From positions 8,308,001-8,372,000 of the forward strand of contig JASJZC010000001.1 of NCBI GenBank assembly GCA_037178855.1: 64,000 nucleotides of DNA, written 5' to 3'. Positions 24,301 to 34,664 of this stretch are shown here, one piece after another. Origin of the DNA: Oscheius sp. JU75. Lineage: Eukaryota; Nematoda; Chromadorea; Rhabditida; Rhabditidae. Numbering within the stretch: the stretch's first letter is position 1; each line of letters starts with the position of its first letter. Made by a program: the position numbers and the translations under genes. Under the pieces are notes generated by a model, which worked only from the letters and a program-made list of their open reading frames with translations, had not been told where the DNA came from and did not search any database.

Positions 24301-26146
24301 AAAACCTAGGAAACGTACTGGAAGAAGAAAATGGACAGACGTGTCTCGAGCATCCGCGGTCCGAAAATGAGACATATGGGTATTTTATTCTAAGTGAGCG
24401 GAAAAATGGGAATGTGACAGCTGTGGATAGAACTTCACCCAAAGAAACTTTAGACTTACTCTCTCTTCATGGTCGTCTGCTGCTCCTCGGTCATCTTGTC
24501 CTTGCCCTCGATCTCCCTCGTCCGTCTTCTCTGCTTGTAATACTCTGTCGGCGTTTCGAAGTACGAGCCCGGAACCCATCCCGATTGTGGTGGACGAGCT
24601 TTAGTTCGAACGAGCCATCGCGCCGAGTTCTTCTTGTCCAGAACCTCGACGATCTGCCCTTGTTCCAAGGCAATCGACTCCAGTTCCGAAGAGTCCGGCG
24701 TGTAGTCCTGATAACTTCATTGAGAGGCGAAAAATGGGAAGGAGAGTACCTGGATGGCGATGTAGACAGGATAAGAACGGCTTTCGGATCCCGAGATGAC
24801 TTCGGTAGACGTGCTGCGACTTCGTCCATCCTCCCTCGAGGTCAGCGTTTCGGATCGGTAGCTGGAGCGAGACGAGTGTGTGCTGTAGTTGACATCTTGG
24901 GACGCGGTGTACTTTCTGCAAATTGCGTATTTCTTAATCAAGAGGTGCTTATAGAAGAAATACGATATTTGTTGTCTGTCTAGAAAAAAGCCTTTCAACC
25001 TACTGTTTGTCTTGATCTAATTGTGGATTTCAACTTTTTTTTGCAACATCCGCTCACTCTCTCCCACCTGGCTCTTAGTGGCCAGACGACCGGAACATGT
25101 GCGACAACCGCGCTCAAGAGCCAATAAAATGGAACGGAAAGAGAAGAGAAAACGACACAAAATGAATCAAATTCTGTGCTGATGGACGCTGGAACAAGGA
25201 TGGTCCTGTCACAAAAACCATAAAGACGAACGGTTCCGAGGCGTCGCAGCCGAAGGATACCAAAAGAACAACTTTTATTCGCAATATTCTGATTTTTGTG
25301 TTTCTTGTGCCTAAACCTTTTTCAGGCTGCTTTTTTCCTTGACCACTTGTTGTGTAGGCGTCAGGGCACATAACATCGCTTGGGCTGGGGGACAGCTGCC
25401 ACAATCTACCCCAATCGTTGGCATGATCTCTCCCGTCGAAAATCAATAGATAGAAACAACATCCTCTGTCTTCGAGGGACAGAAATCCGGATATGCTCTG
25501 GAGGAACGGTCTCTATCGATTCTCCGGGAGGCCTATTCAAGTTGTTTGCCACTCACTACGCAAACGCATTCCGTCCCTCACAGGTCGCGTGAATCTGGAG
25601 AGAGAATCTACTGATCTTAGCAGAGATCCAAAAAGAAAAACAAGGTGGCCCGACTAATGATACTAAAATCTTTTGAATGTATCTCTGGAGGTTTCATGAA
25701 TAGCCAAACAATTCTTACGGGCGTCAAACCGTGCCGTTTTGTTTTGTAATCGGAGCGCTACCCGCCTGAGATAATATGGTAAAGATTCCTCCTGGGGTAC
25801 TTGAATACTTATGTTTTACTTACCAATAATGTAAAAGCGGTAGAATTTCTTACCTTGACGTAGTCTTATGGGTTTCAAACAAGTTCGCTGACATACTCAC
25901 ATTCAGAAATGGCCAAAGAGACTGCCCAATATTCCCCAAAAGCAAAAGATATTGAAGGAAATTCAAAGACTACAGTTACCTCAAAACAAGGCTCCTTACT
26001 TCTAAGGGATGCAAACTTTAGCGCGTAAAGGGAAATTGGAAAGACTACCGATCATTTAGAAAGAGAAAGACCTGGAAATTAAAAAAAAAGAGTGACCTGT
26101 AGGAAGAGTATCTGCGATCCATCTGCTTCTGCCTACGGCTGGCCAT
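1..26146 (-). CDS. unc-89: UNC-89/obscurin, giant M-line RhoGEF-Ig protein (5' part; continues past left edge)
   Basis: Giant sarcomere protein; in C. elegans UNC-89 sits at the muscle M-line, its DH-PH acts on Rho and its SH3 binds paramyosin (family knowledge). Read here: exon 1 26097-26146 (starts MASRRQKQMDRRYSSYR), 24750-24915, SH3 exon 24460-24708, DH exons 24021-24098, 23489-23581, 23289-23451, 18697-18792, 18495-18659, PH exons 18329-18457, 17916-18001, 17791-17873, linkers 16606-16734 and 16098-16208, then Ig exons from 15567 leftward. Junctions keep frame and nearly reproduce the C. elegans sequence, for example the SH3 stretch LEQGQIVEVLDKKNSARWLV. I count about 34 Ig domains before the window ends; the remaining Ig, Fn3 and kinase domains must lie outside. 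One intron (7753-7882) appears to use a GC donor. Certain as to identity; some internal exon edges are approximate. Confidence 0.97.
9942..11156 (-). other. unc-89: UNC-89 low-complexity Thr/Val/Pro/Glu repeat region (position of the KSP region)
   Basis: A single 1,215-bp exon of about 405 residues lies between Ig7 plus the coiled coil and Ig8, where C. elegans UNC-89 has its Lys-Ser-Pro region. The first half is rich in TTV/ETR (TQTKTTVTRTLEGVSETGE). The second half repeats an ETK-x-x-V-P/S-x-E unit at least five times (ETKTTVPQEPEK, ETKQAVPQEVPV, ETKPTVSEEAKP, ETKTTVSEEPKA, ETKPTVSEEKAD). I see no run of KSP motifs. It is probably an intrinsically disordered elastic or docking segment. Confidence 0.85.
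11379..11729 (-). other. unc-89: UNC-89 end of Ig7 plus Glu/Lys/Arg coiled-coil segment
   Basis: The exon finishes the seventh Ig domain (SLTISVTAENSLGMDETGCR) and runs into about 60 almost uninterrupted Glu, Lys, Arg and Ala residues with a repeating EEEARKKAEEEA pattern, the signature of a charged single alpha helix or coiled coil. It splices in frame at 11379 to the low-complexity exon. I do not recall such a long charged helix at this point in C. elegans UNC-89; it may act as a rigid spacer (inference). Confidence 0.85.
11865..12075. repeat. Foldback element, family A (copy 1), in unc-89 intron
   Basis: Near-palindromic: GATGTTTTGCAAAGTTGTAG on the left is mirrored by GTTTGCAGAACATCGCAAG on the right, and outer parts with ...GCGTTTTTTGGG and CCCAAAAACCATACG pair up. 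The same layout recurs at 17118-17345 and 21556-21792. Confidence 0.65.
13318..13400 (+). repeat. tRNA-like sequence (degenerate SINE head)
   Basis: It contains TAGCTCAGCGGTTAGCGTG (A-box-like) and GGCTCGATTCCCGG (B-box-like), but the anticodon region is 4 nt too long and the acceptor ends do not pair. Lies in an unc-89 intron. Confidence 0.5.
14918..15251. mobile_element. 334-bp terminal-inverted-repeat element in unc-89 intron
   Basis: The two ends are inverted copies of about 35 bp (14918-14953 and 15216-15251), sharing the core TTTACGGGTAGAC and its complement. The interior has no coding capacity but holds two copies of a CAAAGTTGTAG motif that recurs in other foldback elements of the window. 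The size, termini and lack of an ORF fit a non-autonomous DNA transposon (MITE). It sits wholly inside the intron between Ig1 exons. Confidence 0.8.
17118..17345. repeat. Foldback element, family A (copy 2), in unc-89 intron
   Basis: Outer inverted ends CCGTAAGAGATCTCATA and the complement of ATTAGAGCGCTTACGG are separated by inner arms around GCGATGTTCT...AAAACATCGG. The order of parts matches copies at 11865-12075 and 21556-21792. Confidence 0.65.
19105..19175. repeat. Palindrome, family B (copy 1)
   Basis: Arms of 28 bp (19105-19132 and 19148-19175) are almost perfect inverted copies with a 15-bp loop; the core is ACTCTAATCTGGGATAACAC. A second copy is at 50821-50897 and a related short hairpin at about 19510-19550. 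Confidence 0.75.
21556..21792. repeat. Foldback element, family A (copy 3)
   Basis: Inverted ends AGCACCCCTTACGTAAG (about 21577) and CTTACGTAAGGGGATG (about 21764) surround inner arms GCGTTTTTCGGGATCAAGAC and GTCTTGACCCCGAGAATAGC, with a central TGTAGCCCG/CTCTACAAC hairpin. It has the same structure as copies 1 and 2. No coding capacity. Confidence 0.7.
21861..22006 (-). pseudogene. Inverted partial copy of the nested RING-like gene
   Basis: Reading the minus strand, this segment repeats bases 22160-22313 almost perfectly, including the start of the RING-like gene (MADLGRN). It lacks about 10 bases shortly after the start codon, which breaks the frame, and it stops before the zinc-finger exons. 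Together with the true gene it makes two arms of about 150 bp separated by 153 bp. Confidence 0.8.
22215..22679 (+). CDS. Small single-pass membrane protein with RING-like zinc finger (nested in unc-89)
   Basis: Three exons (22215-22418, 22465-22600, 22639-22679) give about 126 residues. Residues about 15-45 form one hydrophobic segment (IPLYFLAAFPLLVLFSIVF), followed by a basic/polar stretch and then a zinc-finger-like module: CC, later CPSPKNCQHLFCTQCL and CPSC. The C-x-H-x2-C-x2-C...C-x2-C part matches a RING; the first Cys pair is adjacent (CC) rather than C-x2-C, so this is a variant. A membrane-anchored E3 ligase is a reasonable guess, but I recognise no family. It lies antisense in a large unc-89 intron, and its 5' half is duplicated in inverted orientation just upstream. 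Confidence 0.6.
23795..23990 (+). mobile_element. tRNA-derived SINE-like element, subfamily 1 (unc-89 intron)
   Basis: It has a perfect A box TGGCTCAGTCGG and B box GGTTCGATTCC with tRNA spacing but no normal anticodon arm. It is followed by a tail (AGAATGTCTTTCTGCAGC... TTTGCGTGCCGAT) shared with the elements at 54720, 56938 and 60610. A genuine tRNA would not share the tail. Lies in a DH-domain intron. Confidence 0.75.
24460..24915 (-). other. unc-89: UNC-89 N-terminal linker and SH3 domain exons
   Basis: Exon 24750-24915 encodes a Ser/Arg-rich linker (DVNYSTHSSRSSYRSE) ending in SRSYPVYIAIQ. The next exon 24460-24708 starts DYTPDSSELES and carries the SH3 core: the ALEQGQIVEVLD RT-loop/diverging turn, the WLVRTKARPPQSGWVP n-Src and distal strands, and the final GSYFETP. 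The chain runs into QRRRTREIEGKDKM before the DH domain. The stretch is almost identical to C. elegans UNC-89, which argues for strong constraint on this domain. Confidence 0.95.
25700..25790 (-). repeat. tRNA-derived SINE-like fragment, subfamily 1 (unc-89 intron 1)
   Basis: On the minus strand it reads GGCGGGTAGCGCTCCGATTACAAAACAAAA, matching the A-box region and unusual A-rich middle of the other copies, followed by a degraded B box. Confidence 0.55.
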
Positions 26147-27286
26147 GACGGACCGTGGCTTCTTCTTCTTCCAGACCCTACAGGTAGCTGGGGTCTAGCT
26201 GCCAGTCCACAGGGGGCCGAGTCTCCTAGCAAAAATATCTCGCCCTCCGAGGCTCGCGGTGATGTAATGTTCCCGCGCAGTGTTACACACCTGCCGGCAG
26301 CTCTTTCTCTGCATCTCACTGTCTCTCTTCATGAGTCGTCCTCCTCCCCCTCCACGCTGAAGATGAACAAGCGCGCGCGGAAGGAGTGAGAAAGTAATTG
26401 GGGATCTTTGAACTAGGTTAAAGAGGTATAGTACCTCGCTACTTGGTTCTCTATCCCAACAGCAGTCCCACCCAAATAGACGAAACCACTACCTGGGGAA
26501 GGCAGGGCAGTAGCTGGGAGAACAGTGATGGAGGTAAAAAAAAAGTAGAGCTTCCAGCTGTTCAGTAGAAGCAGAAAGACATCGTCGGGACATCGGAGAG
26601 TAATGGGTAAAACATTGGCAGGGCTGTGACAGTTTGTCTCTTCGTCCGCTTGGTTTTCTTAATACTGCTGGTAGCCGAGTTCTTCCCTGTCCTCGGATAT
26701 CTGCATGCTGGCCAAATCGCTATTGGTGATTCATTGAAGAATCGGCAGGCCGCCGTTCGAGTAGATCGCTGACGGATGATTCGGACCGATCAGAAGAATT
26801 GTAGGCCAGAGTAGCTTAATTCCATGTCATGTCGCAAAGAGAGTTGTGAGCCTTCTCTCATTGGACTCGGATCCTCCTTGAGCTCCCAAGCCCAATGTCT
26901 TAGTTGTGTCGACGCCAAGCTGCCAGCCGGAAGCCTCGAAACGTCCGTTGCACCTAGACTGCAGACAGAACCATCCGGCCGACTATTTCCAATTGAACGA
27001 TGACGATGTGACACCTTCATCGGGACACCTTCCGTGCTCGACTGACCTCGTTTGTTAATCGGCGACGACTGACAAGAGCTGCGGGTTAGGTCAGAATCAG
27101 GCAGCATCCTCTCGTCGTCGTCGAAGCACTGGACACCGGCTGTCGCAGTCTACAGCAGAACTATCGTTACCTAATTAGGCAGAGCAAAACAATTTGTAAG
27201 TTACACATATTAGTTTTGACAGGAATTGACAAGTTACAGCACTCACAGAGGGCGCAGTAGCTTGCTCTTTGCTCTACCGGACGGTC
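26147..27286. promoter_or_regulatory. Divergent intergenic region between unc-89 and the type I membrane gene
   Basis: This 1.1-kb gap separates two start codons pointing away from each other, so it should carry both promoters and 5' UTRs. It has several short CT/GA-rich tracts. I see no coding feature I can support; the minus-strand open frame at 26790-27107 has no recognisable domain. Confidence 0.5.
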
Positions 27287-30200
27287 ATGGACGGGCAGCT
27301 GCTACTTCTCCTTCTCGTCTCTACCACTGCTGCGCAGCTTTTTGGCAACAATCCTCCTATTCCAAGTGAGTTGAGGAAACACACAGAGAGACACATAGAC
27401 TCAGATTCGGGGCCCAAGACACACCTGGCTCCTCGTGTCGTGACCTACTTCTCCTACCAGTTCCCCCCTCGTGACGACTTCTCAAGTCGGGCTGTCCTCC
27501 CCGGTTCGAAGACCGCAATGCAGAGTCTCTTCCCAGCAAATGAGTCCATTTTCGACAACGTGACAGGGAAGACAATAGACGGATCTGCTGTCGACTGGGC
27601 CGCCGAGCTCAAGCAGGACTGGATCTACCAGACAGTCGGCAAGAGGACGACCTTCTCCAAGATGACTCAGTTCCAATTGGCCAATCCAGCCCATAGACAG
27701 ACGGAGAGACCCGGAGAGGATGTCTGTGGCAGTGGATGGCGCGGTCTGAATGGCACGCGATTCGTCCAGTTGATGACAGAGCCCGGTTTCCCGATCGACG
27801 TGCCAACTTACACATGTGGACGGAAGACGGACTTGGTTCAAGGAAGCTTCGTTCTGACGAGACGCGATTTCATGACGGGACAGTCTCTGAGCAGTCGACT
27901 GGAAATGCATCCAAAAGATGTGAAGCAGGAGGTATCTCTGGCTGTCAGCTATCCAGCTCAGATCTTGGCTGCCACATTGGGACCAATTGGAAGTAGGTTC
28001 TACTGGGTGTAATTCTCAAGAAGATGTTCAGATAACTACCCGGAAGCTGCCAGTCTTCTCCAGACGGGAACACGAGACAGCGGCGGACAGATATGGACAC
28101 AGAACAGGACCTTCAATCTCGGAACGGGGCGTCTTCAGCTGGCCCCAATGCACAGTTTCATGCTCCGCTTTGACCAATGGACAGCCGGCGATAGACCTCC
28201 CACGAAAATCAAGAAATGGCAGTACGTGCTATCAACCATACACCCTTGGTTCGGATGGGGCATGAGCGTCCAGTTCGGGACTTGGAATGATGCAGATGTT
28301 GACGAAGGAGACCTCATTGTTAACGTGGACACACTCGTCAGAACGCGCGAGTATCGCTCTCTTCTGTCTTTCACTGTCCTTTTGTCTCGTATGTGACTGT
28401 CCCTGTCTTTCTGTTCTGTCCACAGACTGTTTCTCTACCCATCTTTCTGTCCGCCCACTTTTCTAGCCATTCAATTTCAGCAACGGATCTATCGAAGCCT
28501 CTCTTCCCCCACGAGAACATCTACTCCAGCTACGAGAGTTGGCTGCCCACCTGGAACATGTCAGAGACCGCCGATCCAATCTCCAATCTCCGTCTTGACA
28601 TAGCCTGGTCCGACTGGAGCTGCTGCAGTTCGTGTTGCTGCTCACAAAGGATGTGTGGCAGCCTGGAGACGAAATCAAAGTGTTCAGCTGTGATATCGAC
28701 CAAGTTTCGGAAAGGCTACCTCTCACTTAAGAAGGTCATCGATACGGAGCTGGTCGACTTGACCCAGATTCTGCAACCAGAGATGGAGGCGAATAGACAG
28801 TTTCCCAAGGAGTTAGAGCTTCTTCAAAAGCTGCAAGAGCACGTCGAGAAGATGTTCGAAGTGTCGCCGTACAGAGACAGCGGGATACCTCTCTACTCGA
28901 CCGTCATTCCGATTGAGCTGAGGAAGCTCTTTGTACAGGTGAGTAACATTTTAATATCAGCCGTTCACAAAAATTACCGTGGACGGGACTTGTACCCGGA
29001 CCTCGGTTCGAGTGGCGCCCCTTAGTAATACGCCAACTTTCTCGCTAAAGCTTTGAAGCACTGTAACTTTGTTCGAAGTCCGGTAACCCCTAATTATCAT
29101 TGAACATTCTTACTCAACTAAAAGCTCTATAAATGGTACAGTAAACAATGAGACTTCTAGTGGGATCCTCGATTCAAAGCCCTAACGGATTATCTATGAA
29201 ATCTATGCGAAGGATTGACTTTCACAACGCTGCTAGGAACACAGAGACTTCCGACATCAGGCGAACAGCTCGTATTAGAAGGAACTTTATGAAGTGAAGT
29301 ATCCTTTAAATCCGTACACTGTCACGTACAAACATATACATACGCAGACACCTTTACGCTTTGTTAAGAGAGAGCTATTTGACATGTTCACTTATTTTCG
29401 AGATTTGGAAGCAGCATTTGGGACATGACGTAGTGGAAATCCGGTGTTATGTAGTCCGCCCGATGTATCTCTCGAAACTGGATGTATCCCACTACATCCG
29501 AAAGACAAGGATCCGAGTTGCTCTTAGAGACATGCAGGAAGCCGCAAGCAATGTGGAGCCGTCCTAAAAGTTTTAAGAGCTCCCTATTGGGCTGTTCGGA
29601 AGGTAGTCGGATGATCTGAAAAACTCATGAGATTAAAAGAGAAAAGGGCTGTTATACAATCATGGAAGGGTCCTGAACTATTTGGAGCTGTGCTTTTTCA
29701 AGGAAATCCGCCGAGGTGTAAATGGAGAACTTCGGATCTATGCAGACTATACAAATCTTTTCCTAAAAACCAAAGTTTTGGGAAACAGATAGAGCCTTAC
29801 AAGTCCAGAAGAGATGGTGACTACATCACAAGTAATTGAAGTATAGGGAGTAATTCTTCTCACTTCCAAGAGGCTATTGAGACTTTTGTTACAACAGTAA
29901 ACGTCCATAAAACTTGTGAAATTGATCTGCAAGGAAATCTCTTTGAAGCAATGGGTTTCGAGGGTTTACCTTCTCAGCAACGCTCAGAACCAGTCCGTCT
30001 GGAAGACTCGATAGAGAGAAATATTGCTTCTGAGTTTTCTTGAAGAAAATAGAGCGCAAGAAGTTGGATATGTAGTGAAAAAGATTGACGAGAAACATGC
30101 TGTGTAAGATAATCAATCTTGACCCTTTGTCTCTTTAGTGGACCAAGGGGTCATGCTCTCACGACCTAGTACTCCGTAATTGGCACCGAATAGATAGATT

Positions 30201-31179
30201 TACTATCTCATACGGGGGTGAAAAAGAAAGGGTGTTCCTGAGGATTAGAGATGCAGTCATTACTTGTATGCGATAGTATAAACTCTCAAAAACGCTTTTA
30301 GATAGTTATGTAAAAGCTAAAAAACCATTTTCAGGAACACTTCGAGCCGATTTTTCTCAGAGCCCGCAATTGGACGCATGGAAACTACACGGGTCTCGGA
30401 CAGTTCATCTCGACGGCCTCTTGTGACACAGATCCCCAGAAGAAAACCTGTCGTCAGTGGGCAAAATGTCGCGGCCTGAAACTGAAGGATTTTGCCGAGC
30501 TCACAACCCAGGAGCCTGAACAGTACAGGGATCCCTGCTCCGGAGTCCCTTTCATCACTCTGAACATGGACGAACTAAAGAACTGGTTCCGAGTCGAGTC
30601 CGGTCAAAACTATCGTCTACAGGTGATGGAGATGGTCTTCCCTACCCAGAATGTAACGTGGAAAGTGGCGGGAAAACGTGCGCCAGCCTACAAGACGACA
30701 ACCTCTTGTGAGAAGCAAGGAATCGTCAGTCTGCGTCAGCTGCTTCTATGCACGAAGAGCTCAAAGTTGGACGACAAACTGACGATCGAGGCGCATTTAG
30801 ACGACGGTCGAGTGGTCGAGGCCTATCTACAGAAGGAGCAAAAGTGAGTTCTGCTTTTGTTTAGGGAGACAGTCCTCTCTCAAACTATTCTCTGGATGTT
30901 TGTCTCTCCCTGACCCTCATTCTGTCCTTGTCTCCCTTCCGCTCAACCTATCATAGACAACCGACCTAATCATCTTGTAGAAAGAGAGTACACGTGAGTC
31001 GAGAAGACGGACAGGACACAAAGCTCGGCATCATTTGTGGAGTCTGCATCGGTGTATGTCTACTCCTGGTCCTAGTTATCATCCTCGACTGGCACTGTTT
31101 CGTCCAAAGAAAACTCAAGAAGATGGCCGTCTTGAAAAGGGAAACTACCCCTTCAACTGGGACTGAGGCCTCGGCATAA
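27287..31179 (+). CDS. Large type I membrane glycoprotein, family not recognised
   Basis: About 725 residues in six exons (27287-27365, about 27406-27992, 28034-28390, 28482-28938, 30336-30842, 30981-31179). It begins with a signal peptide (MDGQLLLLLLVSTTAAQ), has a long ectodomain with several N-x-S/T sites and about 15 cysteines, including the cluster WSCCSSCCCSQRMC, and ends with one membrane helix (IICGVCIGVCLLLVLVIILD) and a short basic tail. The start is the ATG at 27287, directly before the signal sequence. The layout is that of a cell-surface protein; nematode fusogens (EFF-1/AFF-1) share this topology and Cys-richness, but I cannot show homology. A 1.4-kb intron (28939-30335) holds a tRNA-like repeat. 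Confidence 0.75.
28955..29095 (-). mobile_element. tRNA-derived SINE-like element, subfamily 2
   Basis: Plus-strand GGTTCGAGTGGCGCC... CGCCAACTTTCTC... followed by GTCCGGTAACCCC matches the element at 55795-55900 (GGTTCGAGATGGCGCCTC... CACCAACTGTTTCTC... GGGGCCGGAAGTCC) along about 110 bp. The reverse strand reads as a degraded tRNA. It sits in the long intron of the type I membrane gene; the rest of that intron (29100-30335) shows nothing I recognise. Confidence 0.6.
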
Positions 31180-31276
31180 TGGACTCGAGATAGCACAGAG
31201 AATAAATGGGTAAATCTTATTCTCGTCTCGTTAATACTGATAATCAATTGTTGGAAAGAGGCTCGGATGTACGTTC

Positions 31277-31807
31277 TCAGCGTCCGCTAAAGAGTAGATC
31301 GGTGTAGGGCAGTCCGGTCTGTCGTCGATACAGTGAAGGTCCAAATCCGAAACTGCTGTAGAAGGTTGGTGGGAAGGAAGAGTACTTTCGTTTTCGAACC
31401 TATAATAGATTCCTGGGGTTACGGTAGCCTGAAAAGGGTACCTGTCTACGGTAGATAGGTTTTGGGAACATTGACTGGTAGTCCTTGTTCTTCAGAGAAG
31501 AATAACTGTCCTGGAGAAGCAGCTGGACCGGGTCACTGAAATAGAAACGTTTGTCTCTTATCTCCAAGGGCCTGTCTCTCATCTAAATACCAATACCTCT
31601 GGAAAAAAAGCTTTTGCCTTCATGGCTCAGTCGATTAGCGCTCCGACTACGAAACAAAAGGGGGTTCGTTTCCCAAAGGTAAAACTGGCCTGTCTATTCA
31701 TGAAGCACCTTCTGGTGAACTAAACCTCACCTGACGTATCCTATCCTATCGAATCTGGCAGCTGTGGCAGAAAAGAGGGCCAGTAGACAGAGAAGTATCC
31801 GCCACAT
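31277..31807 (-). CDS. Small secreted Tyr/Phe-rich protein, neuropeptide-precursor-like
   Basis: Three exons (31731-31807, 31442-31535, 31277-31399) join in frame to about 97 residues. Exon 1 is a signal peptide (MWRILLCLLALFSATAARF). The mature part contains two similar segments ending in YRRQ (KPIYRRQ and PSLYRRQ), a basic cluster VRKRK that could be a convertase site, and an aromatic stretch YSSFPPTFYSSFGFGPSLY between them. No Gly-Lys/Arg amidation signal is seen. I do not recognise the family; secreted peptide precursor is an inference. Its 3' end is 97 bp from the 3' end of the convergent type I membrane gene, and intron 1 carries a SINE-like element. Confidence 0.65.
31612..31740 (+). 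mobile_element. tRNA-derived SINE-like element, subfamily 1
   Basis: It has the A-box-like TGGCTCAGTCGATTAGCGCT, the middle GACTACGAAACAAAAG common to this subfamily, and a partly decayed B box GGTTCGTTTCCC. It lies in intron 1 of the small secreted-protein gene and its tail reaches the exon edge. Confidence 0.65.
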
Positions 31808-33659
31808 ACTGAAACCCCTTTTTTAGAAGGAGACTACGCAAGAGACTAGGTTTGTTGATCAAGACGTCAGACCTTTAATCTTCATCTGTCACGGAGGCTC
31901 AATTACGGATAGGAATTGAGCATTTTCACGACAGATGCAGTAAAATCAGGAGTAGGAATGATTGGGGCATAAATCTGCGAGTGACGTTAGTACTTTTGAT
32001 TGGAAACATGGAAGCATGTTCTCTGATCGCCGGACGAAAAGATCCTGTTAGTCAACAAGAGTAACAATGCTCGAGGGACTCTTTAATGCTAAAGACTTTG
32101 TCCAAAAACCGTCTCGCGAACACGGAACGTCCCAAGAAATACTAGGTCAGTACGAAATAACTCTGTCAAAGTTATAAAAAGACACGGGTCGGCTCTCGAC
32201 TGACCCACTTTAATCACGAGTAAAGAAGGACGGAAAACAAGGTTCTTTACAAATTGAGCCAACCCATCTCTTCCCCCCCCCGATTAGAGGGAGAGGATAT
32301 TTTGAGATCTCTCTCTCTCTCGAAAGGGTAGAAGGAACGCAAGCCACCCGCGACGAAGAAGGGCGTCGATGACGAGCCCGAAATTAATGTTTAACTCGAA
32401 TATGAGTATAGGGTGAAAAATAGGAATAACAAATTCCTTATTCTAGGGGATGAAGAAACAGACGCAATGAGTCACGTTGATTCTTTCTGGACTGTTGCTT
32501 TCCACACTGTACGACAGCTCAGCTGGTTTCTTCTGCTGAAAGTAGCCCAAATCGGTCTAGTTAGTATCCTGTTGGACCGAGAGTTAAGTAGAATCGAGGG
32601 CAGAAGACTGGACGGGAGTTCATGGAGGGTCTTCTCGGCTCTGTCCGAATTTGGTGTTTACTGGTATTCGGTCTTTAACTACCCATCGAGACGGCTGCTC
32701 CACCGTGTCCTCGGCGGTTCCTGGACCGACTCACTTCCAGGTCACGAAGAAAATTCTTTGGGTATTTAGATCAGATCAGACGTTTTCGCCGTCCGCTTGC
32801 CTTCAGTTTGCATTGGCGGCTGCGCCGCTTCGTAGTACCAAAAGTCTCCCAATGTTTTCACTTAACAACATAACCTCTGGGCAGAACTTGCTCGCTTCTG
32901 GTTCGTGACGCACAGACAGACACCATTATGCTTTAGTAATAGAGAGAGATAGTCTTGTCCCAGATTCTGGTTTTTTAGAACAGTGAAATCCGAGTGGAAG
33001 GGCGGATAAAAGGTGGAGAAGCAGCAGTTACGTCACTGTAGCTTCTGGTCTAATGGAAGGGCTCTGGAGTTCTTCTGCAATTCTGTTTTTAACAGAAAAG
33101 TGAGGAGCATCTTCAATATACTCGAATCAGGGTGCATTCCCCTCCCGTTCCAATTGTTGACGATCGGTTTCCTATGATCTATTTGTCCGGAGATTGGTTC
33201 CTGTACACAAACCGGCAGACTGTGGGAAGAAGACTCTTCTCGACTCGGAATACTAAAGCATAGTCTGGATTCCCTCTATTCATAATGAGCACTCAGTTTT
33301 GGGGAGGGGGATAATTCGTTAAGGATGTCCTTTCTGTGTACGTTCGAAAGCAAAACATAGACCACCGAACGAGGGCTTGGGGAAAGTCGAGACACTTTAA
33401 CGATGATTGTGGAACAGTCATTATCCCGAGCAAAGGGGAATAGAGATTAGTCAGTTGATAGGTTGAAAAAGCCAATTCTCGATTCATCTCATATTCACAT
33501 TTCTAAGAATCATGTACGCGTGCTACAATTTTGCAGAGAGGCCAATAGTTCAACGCTGGTAACTGGAGGAAAAAAAGGGATAGGTGTAGGTTTACCCTAC
33601 TAGGGTAGAACAAAAACAGCTGTCAAAAACGGAACAGCTAGCGAAGCCTAGAAAAACTT

Positions 33660-33725
33660 CAAGTCATGGAATCGAACCCTGGTCGTTTATTCGTCGCGCC
33701 ACTTGGCAGTACGCCATAGATGTAA
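33660..33725 (-). repeat. tRNA-like fragment, subfamily 2
   Basis: Reads on the minus strand as a tRNA-like head with B box complement GAATCGAACCCTGG and A-box-side sequence GCGCCACTTGGCAGTACGCC, resembling the 55795 copy. Confidence 0.5.
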
Positions 33726-34592
33726 ACCACCGCCCAAAAATTGACTGACTGTGACTACTACTTGACGTCAAACAGTCAGAAGTAACAGATGACGATATAG
33801 AAATATCAAAGGTATATTGGGAGATCCAGTGGGAAACCGGTGCCTTGCTCTGGGAGAAAAAGAAATGTTGAAATTGTATGCGGGATAGTCACTCAAGAGG
33901 CGGAGCATGTGCGGATGACCAGCGCGGATAAACAGACGACTGAAAGGAGAAAAGAGGGGAGAGCCGCCTCTCTCTGTCGGCTGCTCTGCTGGCTATTGGA
34001 GAGTAGGAAAAATCACAGACGTGTGTGCTCAAGACTCGACCGACAACGATACACGGAACTTTTTTTGGAGAGTCGAGAAGATCTGGAAGATCTGGAAGTA
34101 CTATCAGCCCCTTCAGTCTCTCTCTTTTCTCAATACTACCTTCTTCCGGTTGGCCATCTGGTTCCCGTCACCCAATTGATGTGCACTCCGTGATTCCAGC
34201 CTCTTTCGATGGGTTATCATATTTCGAGAGCGTGAATAAACACTGATGGCTATGAAGAGAGGAAGAAACGGATCCACAGACTTTTCTTGGTGATTCACAG
34301 GGGACAATTCTCTAGAGTTCTGCAAAGTTCTTCGAGCAGCAATTGAAGCTGAATAGTTATGAATCTCCCGACTTCAAGCAGTATTACCAGCGGGTACGGT
34401 CTGTTCAAAAATAAGAGATCACTACAAAAGTGATTTTTCCCCGCGGGACGCGGGCGAATTCAAATGCTGTTATTTTCGCCTACGAGAGCCGAATTTTGAC
34501 TTGCTTTCACGTTTTTTCCCCGTAAAATTAACATTAACAAAGGCATATTCCAACTATATGCAGCCGAAAAAAAAACAAAAGGCCGAGAAAAA

Positions 34593-34646
34593 TGGATGAA
34601 AACAAGTAAATTCTTCCGCGAGGAAGAATTTACTTGTTTTCATCCA
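34593..34646. repeat. Perfect palindrome, 25-bp arms with 4-nt loop
   Basis: Left arm 34593-34617 (TGGATGAAAACAAGTAAATT...) and right arm 34622-34646 are exact reverse complements, separated by GCGA. It is directly followed by a tRNA-like fragment and precedes the fucosyltransferase gene by about 220 bp. Confidence 0.9.
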
Positions 34647-34664
34647 CAGGAAAGGATAGAAGCC

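Noticed and set aside
26790-27107. 105-residue open frame upstream of unc-89
   Set aside because: Not needed for UNC-89, whose start exon at 26097-26146 matches the C. elegans N-terminus; no domain seen.
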